A stretch of 64,000 nucleotides of DNA from Rusavskia elegans (GCA_011316305.1 SAUG01000055.1:62001-126000), one strand, 5' to 3'; counted from the first letter of the stretch, positions 39,001-51,332 are shown. Program-made: numbers and translations. The notes: generated by a model not told the origin, from the sequence alone.

Positions 39001-41251
39001 AATTAGATTAAATATCGTACCGGATTTGGTTTCCTCTATTTTATAGTCTAGAAGCCTTCTACTTTCGATTAATTTACTAAAGACCGAGTAGTAATTAATA
39101 TTCGAATATTTAATAAGATTACTATTCTAGATACGTATTCTATTTCGATATAATCTAATATCCTAGTATTACTATAAATATATAAATATATTATAATAGT
39201 TAATACGATATTATTTTTTCACTGGTTCCTAGTTAAATAGTTATATTAATATCGCTTTACCGTAGCGATTTATCGAAGATAGGAAATCTTTAACTACGCG
39301 CTAATAGGATACCGTAGTTTACTAGTATATATATAATAGATAATAGATCGCATTCTATAAAATTATCGCGATTATATATAAGTATATATTAATAATATCG
39401 TTATCTTTTCTAAAACTTTTAATTTATATGTATCGAGTATCTCTATATCGTATTCTAAAAGTTCTCTAAATATAATATCTATTTTAACTCTAAAAAGTTG
39501 TTTCTAGCGTTCTCTTTAATATAATTACTAGAATAGCGAGTTGACGTATTTAGCTTTATAATAGATACGGAAAAACTAGCTGTAATTATATATCTAGCCT
39601 TTCTACGAATATTATAAAAGCTGGACTATTATCTAGGCCTAACCGGCTATCTATATAACTACGTCCTCTTTTATTCCGGCGTCTATTAGTTTCTAAAAAA
39701 TCGAAAAATAAATTTCTACTAGATTTTATATAAGCGATAATTAATCGGTAACGTATAAAAAAAGAAATTAGTAGAAATAAAAGTTATAGTTTTAACGAAT
39801 AAAAAAATAGAATCCTACCAGATAATATAGAAATTATTTACTCGATCGGAAATATTAATCTATTTTATAACTATATAAATCCTTTATATCGACGTCGATA
39901 CTTGTTTATAAAATATTAGGGCCTACGTCTACTACTCTAAATACGAAACCGATAGGATATTTAAATAGAAATCTATCGAGTCTATTCTATTTTTATTTAG
40001 AATATTTACGGCTATAGAAATAAAATACTAGTCTACCGAGTTGGAAATTATAGGTTCTATATAGGTAGTAAAGAAACTATACTATTTTATCGAAATATTC
40101 TACTACGTTATAGTTATTTATATTAACTATAAAATAATTATAAATATAGTATAATAGAATATCCTAAATATTACTTCTATAGTACGATTTACCTTTCGCT
40201 ATATATATTTATTAGAAAATCTATCTAGATTTATATTAGATATTTGATATAAATCCGGTAAATTAAATATCGTCCCGGATATACTATCTCGGTTCTCTAT
40301 TATAATAAAGATCTAAAAGTTCCTCGAACTACGATATATAAACAAAATAGATATCGGAAACGTCGAATTAGTTTATCTACTATAATACGAATATCTAATT
40401 GCTATAATAAAACTATTAGAAAAATTTAAAACGAAAATTAAAGAAGTATATATAGAGAATAATGACTATACTAAAGTAATTGAATAGCTCCGTAGTAATA
40501 ATATATTAAAGGAAAATACGGCTTGTTTATTCTTTTTACTCCGCCGAGATTTTATCTATTTTAACGATAAAGAACTAGATTATCGTATTATAGTATATAG
40601 AGCCCTAGACTAAAAGCTATCTTATATAACCTATAATAATACCGGATACTCTAACTATACCCGAATATATAAGCGACTAACGGATAAATTCTTTATTTTT
40701 AATATAGCGAAAAAGTTTAAAGAATATATCGCTTACTACTCCGATTATTAAACGAGGCGAATACCTCGCTATAAACCGTTTAAACTACTCTAGCTAATTT
40801 TATATCCGGCGAAGCCTTTTAATATTCTATTAATCGACTTTATTTTAATACTACTAATCTCGATAGCGAATAAACTTAACTATATTATACCGGTTATGAA
40901 TAAATTTATAAAGACCGTTATAAATATTCTAGATAAAGCAATATAGTCCGGAAAGAATTAAATAGCAGCTTTATTTAACCGTCTATATTTAATTCTATAA
41001 AAAGTATTGATAATAATAATTTCGGATAGAAACCGTAAGTTTATTGGTAAACTATAGTCTACGATATTCGAACGATTAGAAATTCGTTTAATTTTTACTA
41101 CTTTATAGTATCTATTAGCCGACGGATATTTAGAGTATATTAATTAGATAGTAGAAATTATTTTACGTTATTTCTTCACTATACTAGAAGATTATAATCG
41201 ATAGTTAATAGTTTTATCTTGATTTTCCGCTATATTCTCTAATAGTATAAA
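36100..41251 (+). mobile_element. Ty3/gypsy retrotransposon relic (RIP-degraded gag-pol)
   Basis: Gypsy pol fragments are readable in order on the + strand. An RT core reads YINNIVIFSK at 39385-39414 (family YVDDIVIFS, both Asp to Asn). The integrase core reads PFNILLIDFIL near 40,815, then SDRNRKFIG near 41,025 (family SDRDPRFTS), then an LADGY block near 41,115 (family HPQTDGQ). Stops are frequent. The LTRs were not found and both ends are approximate; retroelement sequence may continue beyond the MITE at 41252. A TIR element at 36562 interrupts the gag side. Confidence 0.72.
36562..37055. mobile_element. 494-bp non-autonomous TIR element at a TA target (mariner/Fot1-like)
   Basis: A perfect 19-bp inverted repeat, TCAGAGTTTTCGAAAAGTG, opens at 36562 and closes at 37055. 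Both ends are flanked by TA (36560-36561 and 37056-37057), the target of Tc1/mariner-type elements. Just inside each TIR lies unusually GC-rich sequence (36581-36660; 36930-37040, with GGGCGCCCGGGGCGCCCGGG), in strong contrast to the relic around it. I see no coding frame. Confidence 0.82.
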
Positions 41252-41664
41252 TAGACTGGCTATTTCGAATCGAGTTTCCGTCGAATCCTATAATCCGACC
41301 CGATTTTTTAGCGAGTCGAACCGGTTCGACCCGTTAAACGATCGAATCCAGATATCCGCTAAGCCTTTTATATATGGTATTATCTTATATATATTAAAAT
41401 ATTAGATATATATTATAGATAATTGATTAAATTGATATATATAAACTTACCAAAACGATTCTAGCTAGCGTAGTTAATTAATTAGATTTTTTTTAAATAA
41501 ACCGATATAATTTTTATACTAGAATTATACTTTCTTACCAGGGCTTGGCGCCAAGATCTTATCTTAGTAGGTCGGGTCGGGTTAGCTAATTCGGGTTCGA
41601 AACCCGGCCGGAACGGGTTAGGTTAGCTAACCCGGATTCGAAATCCGACCCGACAGCCAGTCTA
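41252..41664. mobile_element. TAGACTGGC-family MITE, 413 bp
   Basis: The termini TAGACTGGCT and AGCCAGTCTA are perfect complements. The flanks agtataaa (41244-41251) and aatataaa (41665-41672) differ by one G/A. It is inserted just downstream of the integrase region of the gypsy relic. Confidence 0.88.
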
Positions 41665-41672
41665 AATATAAA

Positions 41673-42553
41673 CCGTGAAATAGACTTTATATCGATATAA
41701 ATAATATACGGACGACGAATATAAAAAGCACTCGATTTAATAAAAGTAAAAGAAAATACTCTAATTATAGATCTTCCGGAAAAAAAAAGCTACAGCTCTA
41801 CTATAAATTTAGCGAATAGAAACGGCGCCGCCGATTTAAATAAGTCCTACCCTATTTACTCTATCTACTAGAGTAAATATATTAATAATTATAAAATCTA
41901 TAGCGTACGTATATTCTACCGCTATAAAAGAACTATTATAGCCCTACTAGCTAACGTATATCAACGTTAAAGACGCTATTAATCGAGCCGCTATAATAAT
42001 AAAACGTTAGTAAAATTTAAAATATCTATAGTAGTTTATCCGCGCGGGTAATTAGATTAGTTTATAGCTTTATCGAAGATATAGAGTATTTGGTTTAAAG
42101 AACTAAAATTATAAAATCGAATAGTAATTCGCTAGGCCTTTTAAAATTTTTAAAAAGATTAATCTATTAGTCTACCGCCTTCGTCTACTAAATTTAATAA
42201 ACCGGCTATAGTCTATTATTTCGATCGTTTATCTAGAATCTGCGAAATCGTCTTATAAAGATTTCTACTAGCAATAGCTATAGAGCCTATTTTAACGCCG
42301 ATAAATAAAGTCAACCGCCTAATCGAACGTCTACTCCGCCGCTATAATTAGAATCGCTAAAATAGAAAAGTATTTATCGAATATCTAGTATAATACTAGG
42401 ATTCAGACGCCGAATATTAGTAATAGAAATCTAAAAAAATTATTTTAGATTAGTTGAAAGCGGAGTTCGAAGCCGTATAAGTTTAAGCTAATTAGAACGA
42501 ACAGGTACGTTAAATAAAACACGAAATATAAAAATAGCGCTAATCGACGCCGT
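41673..42553. other. AT-rich, RIP-converted sequence, no gene
   Basis: About 0.9 kb, probably the remaining 3' part of the gypsy relic, with no readable protein motif. GC is somewhat higher than in the surrounding relics. Confidence 0.4.
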
Positions 42554-42713
42554 TAGACTGGCCGTTTTATCGGGTTTCGAATCCGGGTTCGTATTCCGAG
42601 TTCGAGTTTCTAACCGTATTAGAAAGGAGATTAACTTTAACTAGTAATTTAGACGTAATAGCTATATTTATCGCGAAGTCGGGTCGCTATTTTAGTTCAA
42701 AGTAGCCAGTCTA
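42554..42713. mobile_element. Short TAGACTGGC-family MITE, 160 bp, perfect 8-bp duplication
   Basis: The termini are TAGACTGGCC and AGCCAGTCTA, with perfect duplications gacgccgt at 42546-42553 and 42714-42721. It is much less AT-converted than the 400-520-bp copies. It is the same length as 42918-43077, in opposite orientation. Confidence 0.87.
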
Positions 42714-42917
42714 GACGCCGTCTTTATTTCTTTTTTTAATTTTTTCGGCTAGATTTATAATATATTTAGAATAGAATATATATTTATTACGGAAACCTTC
42801 TAGTATAGAAATATAGTAAAATTTATCTAACGAAATATTATAGATTGGTTACGTTAGATAAAATCCGCTATCTATAGACTGGCTATTTCGGTACGGGTTC
42901 TCGTCGGTATTTAGAAC

Positions 42918-43077
42918 TAGACTGGCCACTTCGAACCAAAGTGGCGACCCGACTTCGCGATAAACGTGGTTAACGCGTCTAAATTACCAGTTTAAGTTAA
43001 TCTTCTTCCTAATACGGTTAGAAAGTCGAATCCGGGATACGAACTCGGGTTCGAAACTCGGTAAAACGGCCAGTCTA
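42918..43077. mobile_element. Short TAGACTGGC-family MITE, 160 bp, beside a truncated larger copy
   Basis: It runs from TAGACTGGCCACTTCG to ACGGCCAGTCTA and resembles 42554-42713 in reverse complement. Immediately left, 42875-42917 is the first 43 bp of a longer family member (TAGACTGGCTATTTCGGTAC). No matching duplication was found, so a deletion or recombination probably removed the rest of the longer copy. Confidence 0.75.
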
Positions 43078-43084
43078 CTTTTTA

Positions 43085-43275
43085 TAAAGCCAGTAACTAT
43101 TACGGTTACTTATTAGCTAGATTTCTATTATATTAGCAGATTCTAATCTAAAATATTTAATATTATAGAACCATCTCTACTAGTTCTACTTCTTTTTTTA
43201 TATATATAGTTTTTATAGATCATTTCAATATTATTATAATTTTCATACGTCTACGATATACTCGCTTTAAAAACT
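43085..43275. repeat. Short dispersed repeat C, copy 2
   Basis: Matches 34150-34345 over about 190 bp. Similarity stops abruptly near 43275. Confidence 0.45.
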
Positions 43276-43443
43276 TTGTTATTTGGACGAGCTAATAGAA
43301 TTGGGTTTTAACGTTATATTAATCGCGATTGTAGAAATAGAAATTGTATTATTCGCGCAATGTAAATAATTAAAATAAAATGATAAAAGTAATTATTAAA
43401 AGATACGGCGATACGGATAGTATATATATATAGAAGAAATATC

Positions 43444-43492
43444 ACGTAACGATTAGACTGAATTTAATTTAGATTCAGTCTAATAGTTACGT
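43444..43492. repeat. 49-bp near-perfect hairpin
   Basis: The arms ACGTAACGATTAGACTGAAT and ATTCAGTCTAATAGTTACGT pair at 19 of 20 positions around a 9-base AT loop. The hairpin lies in non-coding AT-rich DNA, and no repeat boundary that I can define coincides with it. Confidence 0.7.
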
Positions 43493-43499
43493 AACAGCT

Positions 43500-44319
43500 A
43501 GACGAAATTAAGTAGTAGCTAGATAGAATTTATAGTAAACTCTATATATTAAACGGAAATTACGTTTAATAAATTTCTAACTATCAACGTCTATTTATTT
43601 TATTCTTTTTTAACGTTTTTTCACTAAATATTTTTGAAATATATCGATTGATTATTATTTATAGATAAATGCGTTTTCTATTTAATTCATTTTCTATTAA
43701 TTTTAATTTGCTCAACTATATATTATACGTAATATCTCTATTCTATCGATATATATTTTAATATTTAAAACGATTTCTATTCTATATAACGAGTAAACGT
43801 TGTTCGATAGGCAGTTAAAAAAATTTTTCGAAAATTTTCAGAGTTCTAGAATAATAATAAAAATAATAGAAAAAACGAGCTGAAATAAACAATATTTATT
43901 TAACAAAACGTTTCCGCGTAGTTTAATTGATTTTTATTTAAATATTCGAATCGAATTTAAATCAATTATTTAATATAGTAAATAATTGAATCAATTTGAA
44001 TGGGAATTAATATAGTGAATAGATAATATTTAAAATGATTTCTCTATATTATAAAATTATATACGGAATTCAAATTGATTTTAGTTTTCGACAAATTTCA
44101 AATAGAATCTAAAAAAAGAAATTCTATGTAAATAATCAACGATTAATCAATATTTTGAAAAAATAGAATTGAAAATTTGTTAGAATTTTAGTAGATATAT
44201 TTTTTACAATTTTATTAGAATAAAATCTTTTAATTGTATACTTTTCGTACTTTAACGAAAGTCGAAACGCGTATCGAATTTTTCTATTTTTATTTTTATT
44301 TTCGTAAAGACGCGTTTAA
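43500..44319. other. AT-rich intergenic sequence, no gene
   Basis: About 0.8 kb with no coding frame. It is less TA-alternating than the relics, and I could not match it to another part of the window. Confidence 0.4.
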
Positions 44320-44327
44320 ATAGAGAT

Positions 44328-44850
44328 TAGACTGGCCACTTCGGTACGGGTTTCTATTAGTATTTCAAAAATCTAATCCGAGTTTTAACGCGTCGGTTTA
44401 ATTCGATCTACTAAATAATATAAGTCGGTTCCTAAAATTAAAACCGAATATCGAATCGGATTATAAAATAAAATCTAATAGAAATCCGATTTAATTCGCT
44501 AAACCTTCTATATATAATATAATAAAATAATTTAATATTTTATTAATTATTTAATTAATTATTTATTTAATTATATTTCTAGATAATATATATAGGTAAT
44601 ATACTTCCTTTTATTAAATTAATTTTTAATAAATAGATATTTATTTTATACTAGAATTATATTTTTATATTAGATTTTAGCAGTTTTAGTAGATTAAATC
44701 TAGAAACCCGGGTTGAACTCGGAACTAAATCGGTTTAATATCTAGAAAAATCGAAACCGATTCGGTTCGGTATCTAAAATAGTCGGAACCGACCCGATTC
44801 GAACCCGGGATATAAACTCGAGTTCGAAACCCGATCCGACGGTCAGTTTA
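44328..44850. mobile_element. TAGACTGGC-family MITE, 523 bp, perfect 8-bp duplication
   Basis: The termini are TAGACTGGCC and GGTCAGTTTA, with identical duplications atagagat at 44320-44327 and 44851-44858. It is the longest copy of the family in the window. Confidence 0.88.
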
Positions 44851-45152
44851 ATAGAGATATTTTCGTTCGAATATATTTATAACGAAAAAAAAATATAGTA
44901 TAAAAATGATATTCGTATATATAAATAGAAATATAATAATATTATAAAAGATCTATGTTTCTTTTTAATCTATACGGCCGAATCTAATTTTCGAAAATTT
45001 ATATAATTTACGCGACTTTAACTATAAATATATCTGGAATTTGGCTTTTATTATTTTTACTATTTTATAAAATTTACTTCATTTTATAGATTATTATTTC
45101 TAAATATCTATTTTTATTCGAGGAATCCCATTTCTAGATTTATAGATAGATT

Positions 45153-45618
45153 TAAACTGACTATTTCAATATAGATTTCTGTCGATATCTATAATCCGAT
45201 CCGATTTTTTAACGGGTTAAACCGGTTCGATTCGTTAAATAGTCGGTTTCGGGTCGAATTCGGGTATCTAACAGATATCTACTAAATACTTAATAAAAAT
45301 ATCGTATAGTAAATTTATTATTTAAATAATTATATATAAAGATAAAGAATTTAGATAATATATTTAGTTCAACTAGATATTTTCTAATTTATATAATCAA
45401 TTAACTAGAGTTTTTTTAAATAAATATATATAATTTTTATACTAGAATTATACCCTTATATTGGATTTTAATATTTTAGTAATTTTGAATTAGATCGGAT
45501 CGGATTATAAACTAGATACTAAAAATCTATTAATTTGATATTTAGAAAAATGGAAACCGATTCGGATCGGATCAGTTTTTTTAATTCGAATTCGAAACCC
45601 GATCCGACAGCCAATCTA
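45153..45618. mobile_element. TAGACTGGC-family MITE, 466 bp
   Basis: The termini are TAAACTGACT and AGCCAATCTA. The duplications gatagatt (45145-45152) and gacagatc (45619-45626) differ only by two C/T changes. Confidence 0.82.
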
Positions 45619-45699
45619 GACAGATCTTCTAAAACTAGACGGATAATAGAAATAAAATTCTTTATTCCGGTATTAGTAAAATCGATATAAATTATATCT

Positions 45700-46680
45700 T
45701 TTCATTATATTTAATTCATTTGGTTTGATTTTAATACTCGATAAACCAATGGTTTGATAAATAAATCAAGCGTTAGTATATTAGTATTAAATATACGGTA
45801 GCAGAATTTATATCCTAGTTTAGTTAACGTAAATAACGGTTCTTTCTATAGAAAAAATAAAAATTCGCTTAGTAATATAACGTATCCTTCTATCGACAAT
45901 TTAATATAGAAATTTATATAGATAAATATATCTCGCAGTTATCGTTTCTTTTTCTTTTGCTAGTAATATAAACTATATTCTCGCAAGTACTACGATTTAC
46001 TAGAAACTCTTGCGTATATATATTATATAATATATATTTCCGTAACAGCTATACCGTAGCTAAACCAAACAATAGTATATTCGTAATAACTATATCTATC
46101 TTCGAAGACGTCGACTATCTCGTTATAGTTAGAGCAATCTATTTTAACTTCGATAAAAATCTTTTTTTTATTACTTTTAAAACGCGCTATCCGACCTTCC
46201 TATCGCCTTTTAATCTAATCGATCGGGTAAAGCTTCTAGCTATAGTAACCAGCGTACTAGCTTGCGACTCTATAGCTAGCGACCGTTTTAAAGCTAAACG
46301 AGCTAAAAAATATATTAATAACTTAGTAGAGCGTTTAGATATAGGTTATATAATAAATATAGACGAGGCGATAACTATTTCTAATGATTTCGCAGTATAG
46401 TAAATAGATATAACGGAGATATTAGAAGCTGATAATTATATATAACGTCGAGAAAAGAATAGTAGAGAATTCGTAATCGAATAAAAAAGAGAATAATTAA
46501 ATAGAAGTAATTAAATGCGCTGTAAATTTTATCTAACGAATATATCTTTAGCTATAAAAATTTTTTTACACCTAAAATATAATAATCGTTGCCGTATACA
46601 ACGTTACTAGAATATATATATATATATATAAAAACTTAGTATAATTCCAGACAGGAATTTTTCAAAAGGACTTTTCTATA
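45700..46680 (+). mobile_element. Family B repeat, copy 4 (inverted relative to copies 1-3)
   Basis: The reverse complement matches copies 1-3. Its coding-relic strand is +, with TFKTRYPTFLSPFNLIDRV readable near 46,150-46,220 and an N-D-F-A-V end before a stop near 46,400. A (TA)n run lies at about 46615-46630. It abuts the truncated hAT-like copy to its right. Confidence 0.65.
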
Positions 46681-46689
46681 TATACGCCT

Positions 46690-48724
46690 ACAGTTTTTAA
46701 AACTAATAGAATAATTTTATAGATCGGCTATAATATACTATCTATAAAGGAAAAAAAGTTACTATTTATCTATATTAAAGGTATTTTATTATATTTATAG
46801 ATTTTATAAATTCTTTTCTATAAACTCGTTAATAAAATAGTATAATTAATATACCCGATAAATAATAAAATAAATCGAATTCTATCGAATACGAATATCT
46901 TAAATTATATTTCTAGATTAAAAATTAGAATCGATTCTTTTTTAGATTTCCTTAAAGCGAAGCTTGCGTTAAAGAAAGGTAGAGATATAGACTATAATAG
47001 TACGAGCTTAAAATAAATATTAGTTTTAAAACTTTTAAATTTATAGTACCTATATATTTTATCTTTTTTACGATATTTAATAGACTAGTACTAATAGCTC
47101 TAATTTACTTTTTACCTAGTTTTTTAAATAAAATCGTCGCTAATTATCTATAATCGAACAGTTTTAATAAAGTTCTAGGCTATTAGATGAATTATATAAG
47201 CTAGGTAAAATAGGAAGTTTTAAATTTAATTTTATCGGCTATCGAGCCGAGTAAAAGCCTTTTTAAATTCTTTTTTAACGTACTATTAGAACTGGTATTA
47301 TCGGTAATAATATCTAGAGACTTCGGCCTAAGCTAGAAAAATTCTAAAGGTTTTAATAGTTTCTAATATTATAAACGGCTAGAATAATAGTAGAAAAAGA
47401 TATAAATCTAATTAGATATTTCTAATCTTTAAAAATAAATATTAATTAAATATACGAGTACTTCTAAATACGCGACTATTTATAATATTAACTAGATTTC
47501 TAGTATAAAGGAAATACGTTCTAAAATTTTTAAATTAAATTTAATTTACTCGCGGATAGTATTATAGCCGTCGAAAACTATTTATATAAATTATATACGG
47601 CCGACGAGCTTTATATCTAGATTAAATATTTATAATAATAGCTTAAATCTTTTATTTTTAATAGTCCGAACTAGTAGATTTAGATCTAAGAATATTTTAT
47701 ATAGATATCTATTCTATACGGTTTAGTCGAAAGTAAACTCGAATTTAATATAGTTTTTCTTCTATAATTAAAATAAGTTTTATATTATCTCTTTATATTA
47801 CTATTAACTATTAACGCGGATAGGTATTAATTTAATAAAAGACTACGAGTTACGTTATTTAGTTTTTTAATAAGCGATAGTATTAAGGTATTTCTTTATA
47901 ATAAATATATTAGAAAAACTAAAAGCTATAAAAAAATCGAAAATTTTAGAATAGTTTTTATATATAATCTTAGATAAACTATCTATTATTAAAGCTATCT
48001 AGTAGAACTTTTACTACTATTTCGACTATATATATCCTATAGCTTTTTTTAACTAGAAAGAATTAATTAGTTTTCTATAGAATTTATCTTTAATACCGAT
48101 AACTATAGGAATACTAGACTATTAATATTCGAACTCTTTATAGTAATCTAGATTCTATTAAATATATCTATTATCGTCTCGAAAGATTAATATTAGATAA
48201 TCGGCTCGAATCATATTAGCTATATCTTTAATAATCTATCTTTATTTTCTATATAATCGATTAAAATTTAATAATATAACGCTCGTAGATCGGCTTACCG
48301 CCTAATTTATAGACTAGCTAGGATAGATTTTATCAAGAAAGAATCCGTCGAAGAAAACTTCGCTAAATATAAAAGAATTGGATATTTTATATTAGTTTTA
48401 AAGATTTAAAATTAATACGATTTATATTTAGATAATAAAGTAATATAGAAAAAGAAAATAGATATATAAATATTAATTTAATTATTTTTTACTATTTAAT
48501 AATAAAAAATCGACGTCTATCTAAATAGTATCTAAAGTATCAACGTAAATATATAGTAAAAGCGGGGGTTTTCTATATAAAAAAGAAGGTTTTAGCGGTT
48601 TTATCGGGTCGAACCCTATAATAACTCGATCCGATTCGGATCGGATCGGATTATTTTTTAACTCGATTTGGATCGGATCGGATTAGTTAACCTAAATTCG
48701 AAATCCGATCCGACGGCCAGTCTA
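46690..48724 (+). mobile_element. hAT-like DNA transposon relic, copy 3 (5'-truncated)
   Basis: It is co-linear with 1085-3212 and ends CGACGGCCAGTCTA like the other copies. About 1.1 kb of one end is missing where it meets family B copy 4. It is fully RIP-converted. Confidence 0.68.
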
Positions 48725-49440
48725 GAAACGGCTAGATACTATAATTTAATAGTTTCAAATTATTTTCGAATATTAATACTACGGTTTAGAAATTCGTATT
48801 TTTTTTATAATTCCGTAATCGATTAAATTTCTAAATTATTAGAAATTACGATACTATTGATTAAATAGTATATATTTACCGTAGAAACTATTAGTTTTAT
48901 TTTAATAGATGCGGATATTTTATACTAGAATTAAATTATCACGTTCGCCGTAGTTATAATAGATTTAACTAATAAAGATAATTCGATTTAATTTATTTCG
49001 ATAATAGTTAATAATAGAATAATATTAAAGTCGAATTAAATTTAAATAGTAAAAACGTTTTCTAGTAACGGAAAATCGATTATAAAATTCTAAAACAAAG
49101 TTAGATTATTTAAAAAAATAATATTATATTTTTTTAACTATTTTTTTAATTTCGATAATAGAATAAATAGTTTAATTTTAGATATATTCTAATATCTCTT
49201 TATTAGAAACTTTTTATCGATACTAATAGCGTCCGCCGCTAACTTTTATACTATATTATATAAAATAGAATTATTTTATAAAATAATTTTAATTTTATAA
49301 AAGTCGTCAACTCGTTTCTCGGAAATTAATAGCTATAAATTTCTTCAAAGGTATATTAATAAATAAGTTAATATAACGGAATAAAGCCTACGTAGAATAT
49401 CGTCTATCGTTTTTCAATCTTTATAGCGAGTACTCCTTTT
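48725..49440. other. AT-rich block edge, no gene
   Basis: The last 0.7 kb of the AT-rich block before composition returns to normal near 49,440. No coding frame or terminal repeat is seen. Confidence 0.45.
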
Positions 49441-49959
49441 TATACGGCCCCCCGTACAGTACGGTATCGGCACCTTTCTATCCGCCGGACCCAGCGGCAA
49501 GAATCGATGGTTGGGCGAAATGTGCAGATGTAGGCAGGCAGTACCGACTATTTGTGTCGCGGCAGCCTCAGCGGATGGATTTCTGGAGACACGTCAGACG
49601 GTCCACGAACTTGTGCTGATATGATGCTGCAGTGAGCCGACGTAAGGCGTCAGTCCTTAGTCGCCTCGTTGTGCTTTTGCAACATTTGATATGGTGTCTT
49701 GATCAGCTCGATTATGACGGGTCTTTTGCGACAGATTGGGCAGACAACTCCTTCAGCGCATGGTCTGGAAGTCATACTCTGTGTCAACTAACATCGGTGA
49801 CATTCCTTTCTCTATGAGGTGTGCCTGTCACTACGAGGCGAAGGGACCTCTGAGATCTGCAGCCCGGCGTGCACAGGCAACGGCTGGAGGACGATATGCC
49901 TTAGGTTCATGACCCTTTTGACAAAGAACCATATTGAAAGCTGACACGTCGGAACAGCT

Positions 49960-50807
49960 GTTTCACTGTTCTTCACCAAAGCATCCATCCTATTACTCTC
50001 CCGACGCCTTTTAATTGTCAACGCTTCCAACAAAAGTGGCACCTGGTGGGCCATCTGGTCTGTCTTCTGGTACAACTTGCTCTACGCCTTGGCCCTTGTC
50101 TTAACCGTGGCCACGCAATGTGTGGGAAAACCAGCCGAGGTAGCCGAAAGAGGCGAATGTCTGAACCAATACGCGGTCCTCATATGGGCATCCATCATCA
50201 ACGTTCTCTCTGATCTGATGATCCTCATAATACCAGTCGCCGCAATTTGGGATTGCAAATGGCAAAAAGCAAAAAGATACGTCTGTCTTTTCTTTTCGCT
50301 TTTGGTTCGCTGTAAGTCATACTGAATTCCATGCTTGTATGATAGACCAGAAGCTGAATCCGTGTAGCGGTGTCATAGCCAGCCTTGGGCGCCTTGGCTA
50401 CCAAGTCCACGAGGCCAAACGCCCTCATCAGACAGTTATTGTCGTGGTCTTGTCCATGCTCAAGTAGGTGTCTCATCCTTTCCCACGAGGCCACGTAAGA
50501 AAGGACCCAATGGAGGATATACAGTATTGTGGAGCAGATGGTGGGTATCATCGTCGCCTGTCTGCCAGTAATTCCTCCCCTAATTCGCCACATCTCCGAG
50601 AAGAGGTCGGGGTCTGGACCCGGATCCCCGACAAATAAAAACCTTATCAACAGTTTCATCGCTCGTCGGCAAGGGCTAAAGGTTTCTCCTGCCCTGTCAG
50701 AAACCGGGCCATACTCAGTGCACGATAATTATGAAGAGCTGGGAGATCTCGAAGGCGGGCGGCAAAAGAGATCGCTGGCCCCAAGCGCCGACTTGGCTGC
50801 TACCTGA
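49960..50807 (+). pseudogene. Fungal rhodopsin-domain (Pth11/SAT4-like) integral membrane protein, frameshifted, N-terminus not found
   Basis: Three pieces, 49960-50311, 50368-50463 and 50504-50807, join through GT...AG introns of 56 and 40 bp. They give typical fungal rhodopsin-domain segments: FTKASILLLSRRLL, a long TM pair ending LSDLMILIIPVAAIW, FAFGSL joined to GVIASLGRLGYQV, and VEQMVGIIVACLPVIPPLI with a polar cytoplasmic tail. The frame must change inside a GCAAAAAGCAAAAAG run at about 50,262-50,275 (before: IWDCKWQK; after: KKIRLSFLFAFGSL). No first TM helix or DD motif is recognisable upstream, where the AT-rich block ends ~500 bp away. This family comprises seven-TM proteins of unknown or receptor-like role. 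Most likely a pseudogene; a sequencing error in the A-run is possible. Confidence 0.68.
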
Positions 50808-51332
50808 TCACAGGCTCCTCGTAGGCTTCTGGAGCTTCTGAATGACGAGATGTAGACCGGACCGAATATCCCTTACGGTACATGCCAGGTATGATATGGG
50901 CGTTGTACTAGAACCGATCCGTAGACACTTCGGGAAATCAATTGGTAGGTTGGAACTCATGAATGTACCGCAACAATGAATGAGAACCCTCGGCGATATG
51001 CAGTCTCCATGGACGCAATGCGGTAGATCTGTCTCGCTATATTCAAATGCTCGAGTCGGCATCTTTTGCAAAGTCCTTTGCCTGGCGGTATAGGGACCAT
51101 CCATCAGAGATACAGCGGTGGCTTTGAAATAGCTGGATTCCTGTGCGGATCAAAGCAATGGTATGTATGCTTGTAAATCGGCAATCCGAGCGATAAATTC
51201 TTGATTCGGCATTGCGCAAGACGATGAAAATGGAAAGGCCAGACTTGTTTAAGCTGTGTGCAAGGTACGGACTTGATGTGAGGTCGCAATATCTTTGGAT
51301 GGTGGCCCCGGATGCAGATGTCTGTTCCCATA
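50808..51332. other. Intergenic, no gene supported
   Basis: About 0.5 kb between the rhodopsin pseudogene and the 3' end of the FAR1-type gene. Open frames on the - strand here show no domain. Confidence 0.45.
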
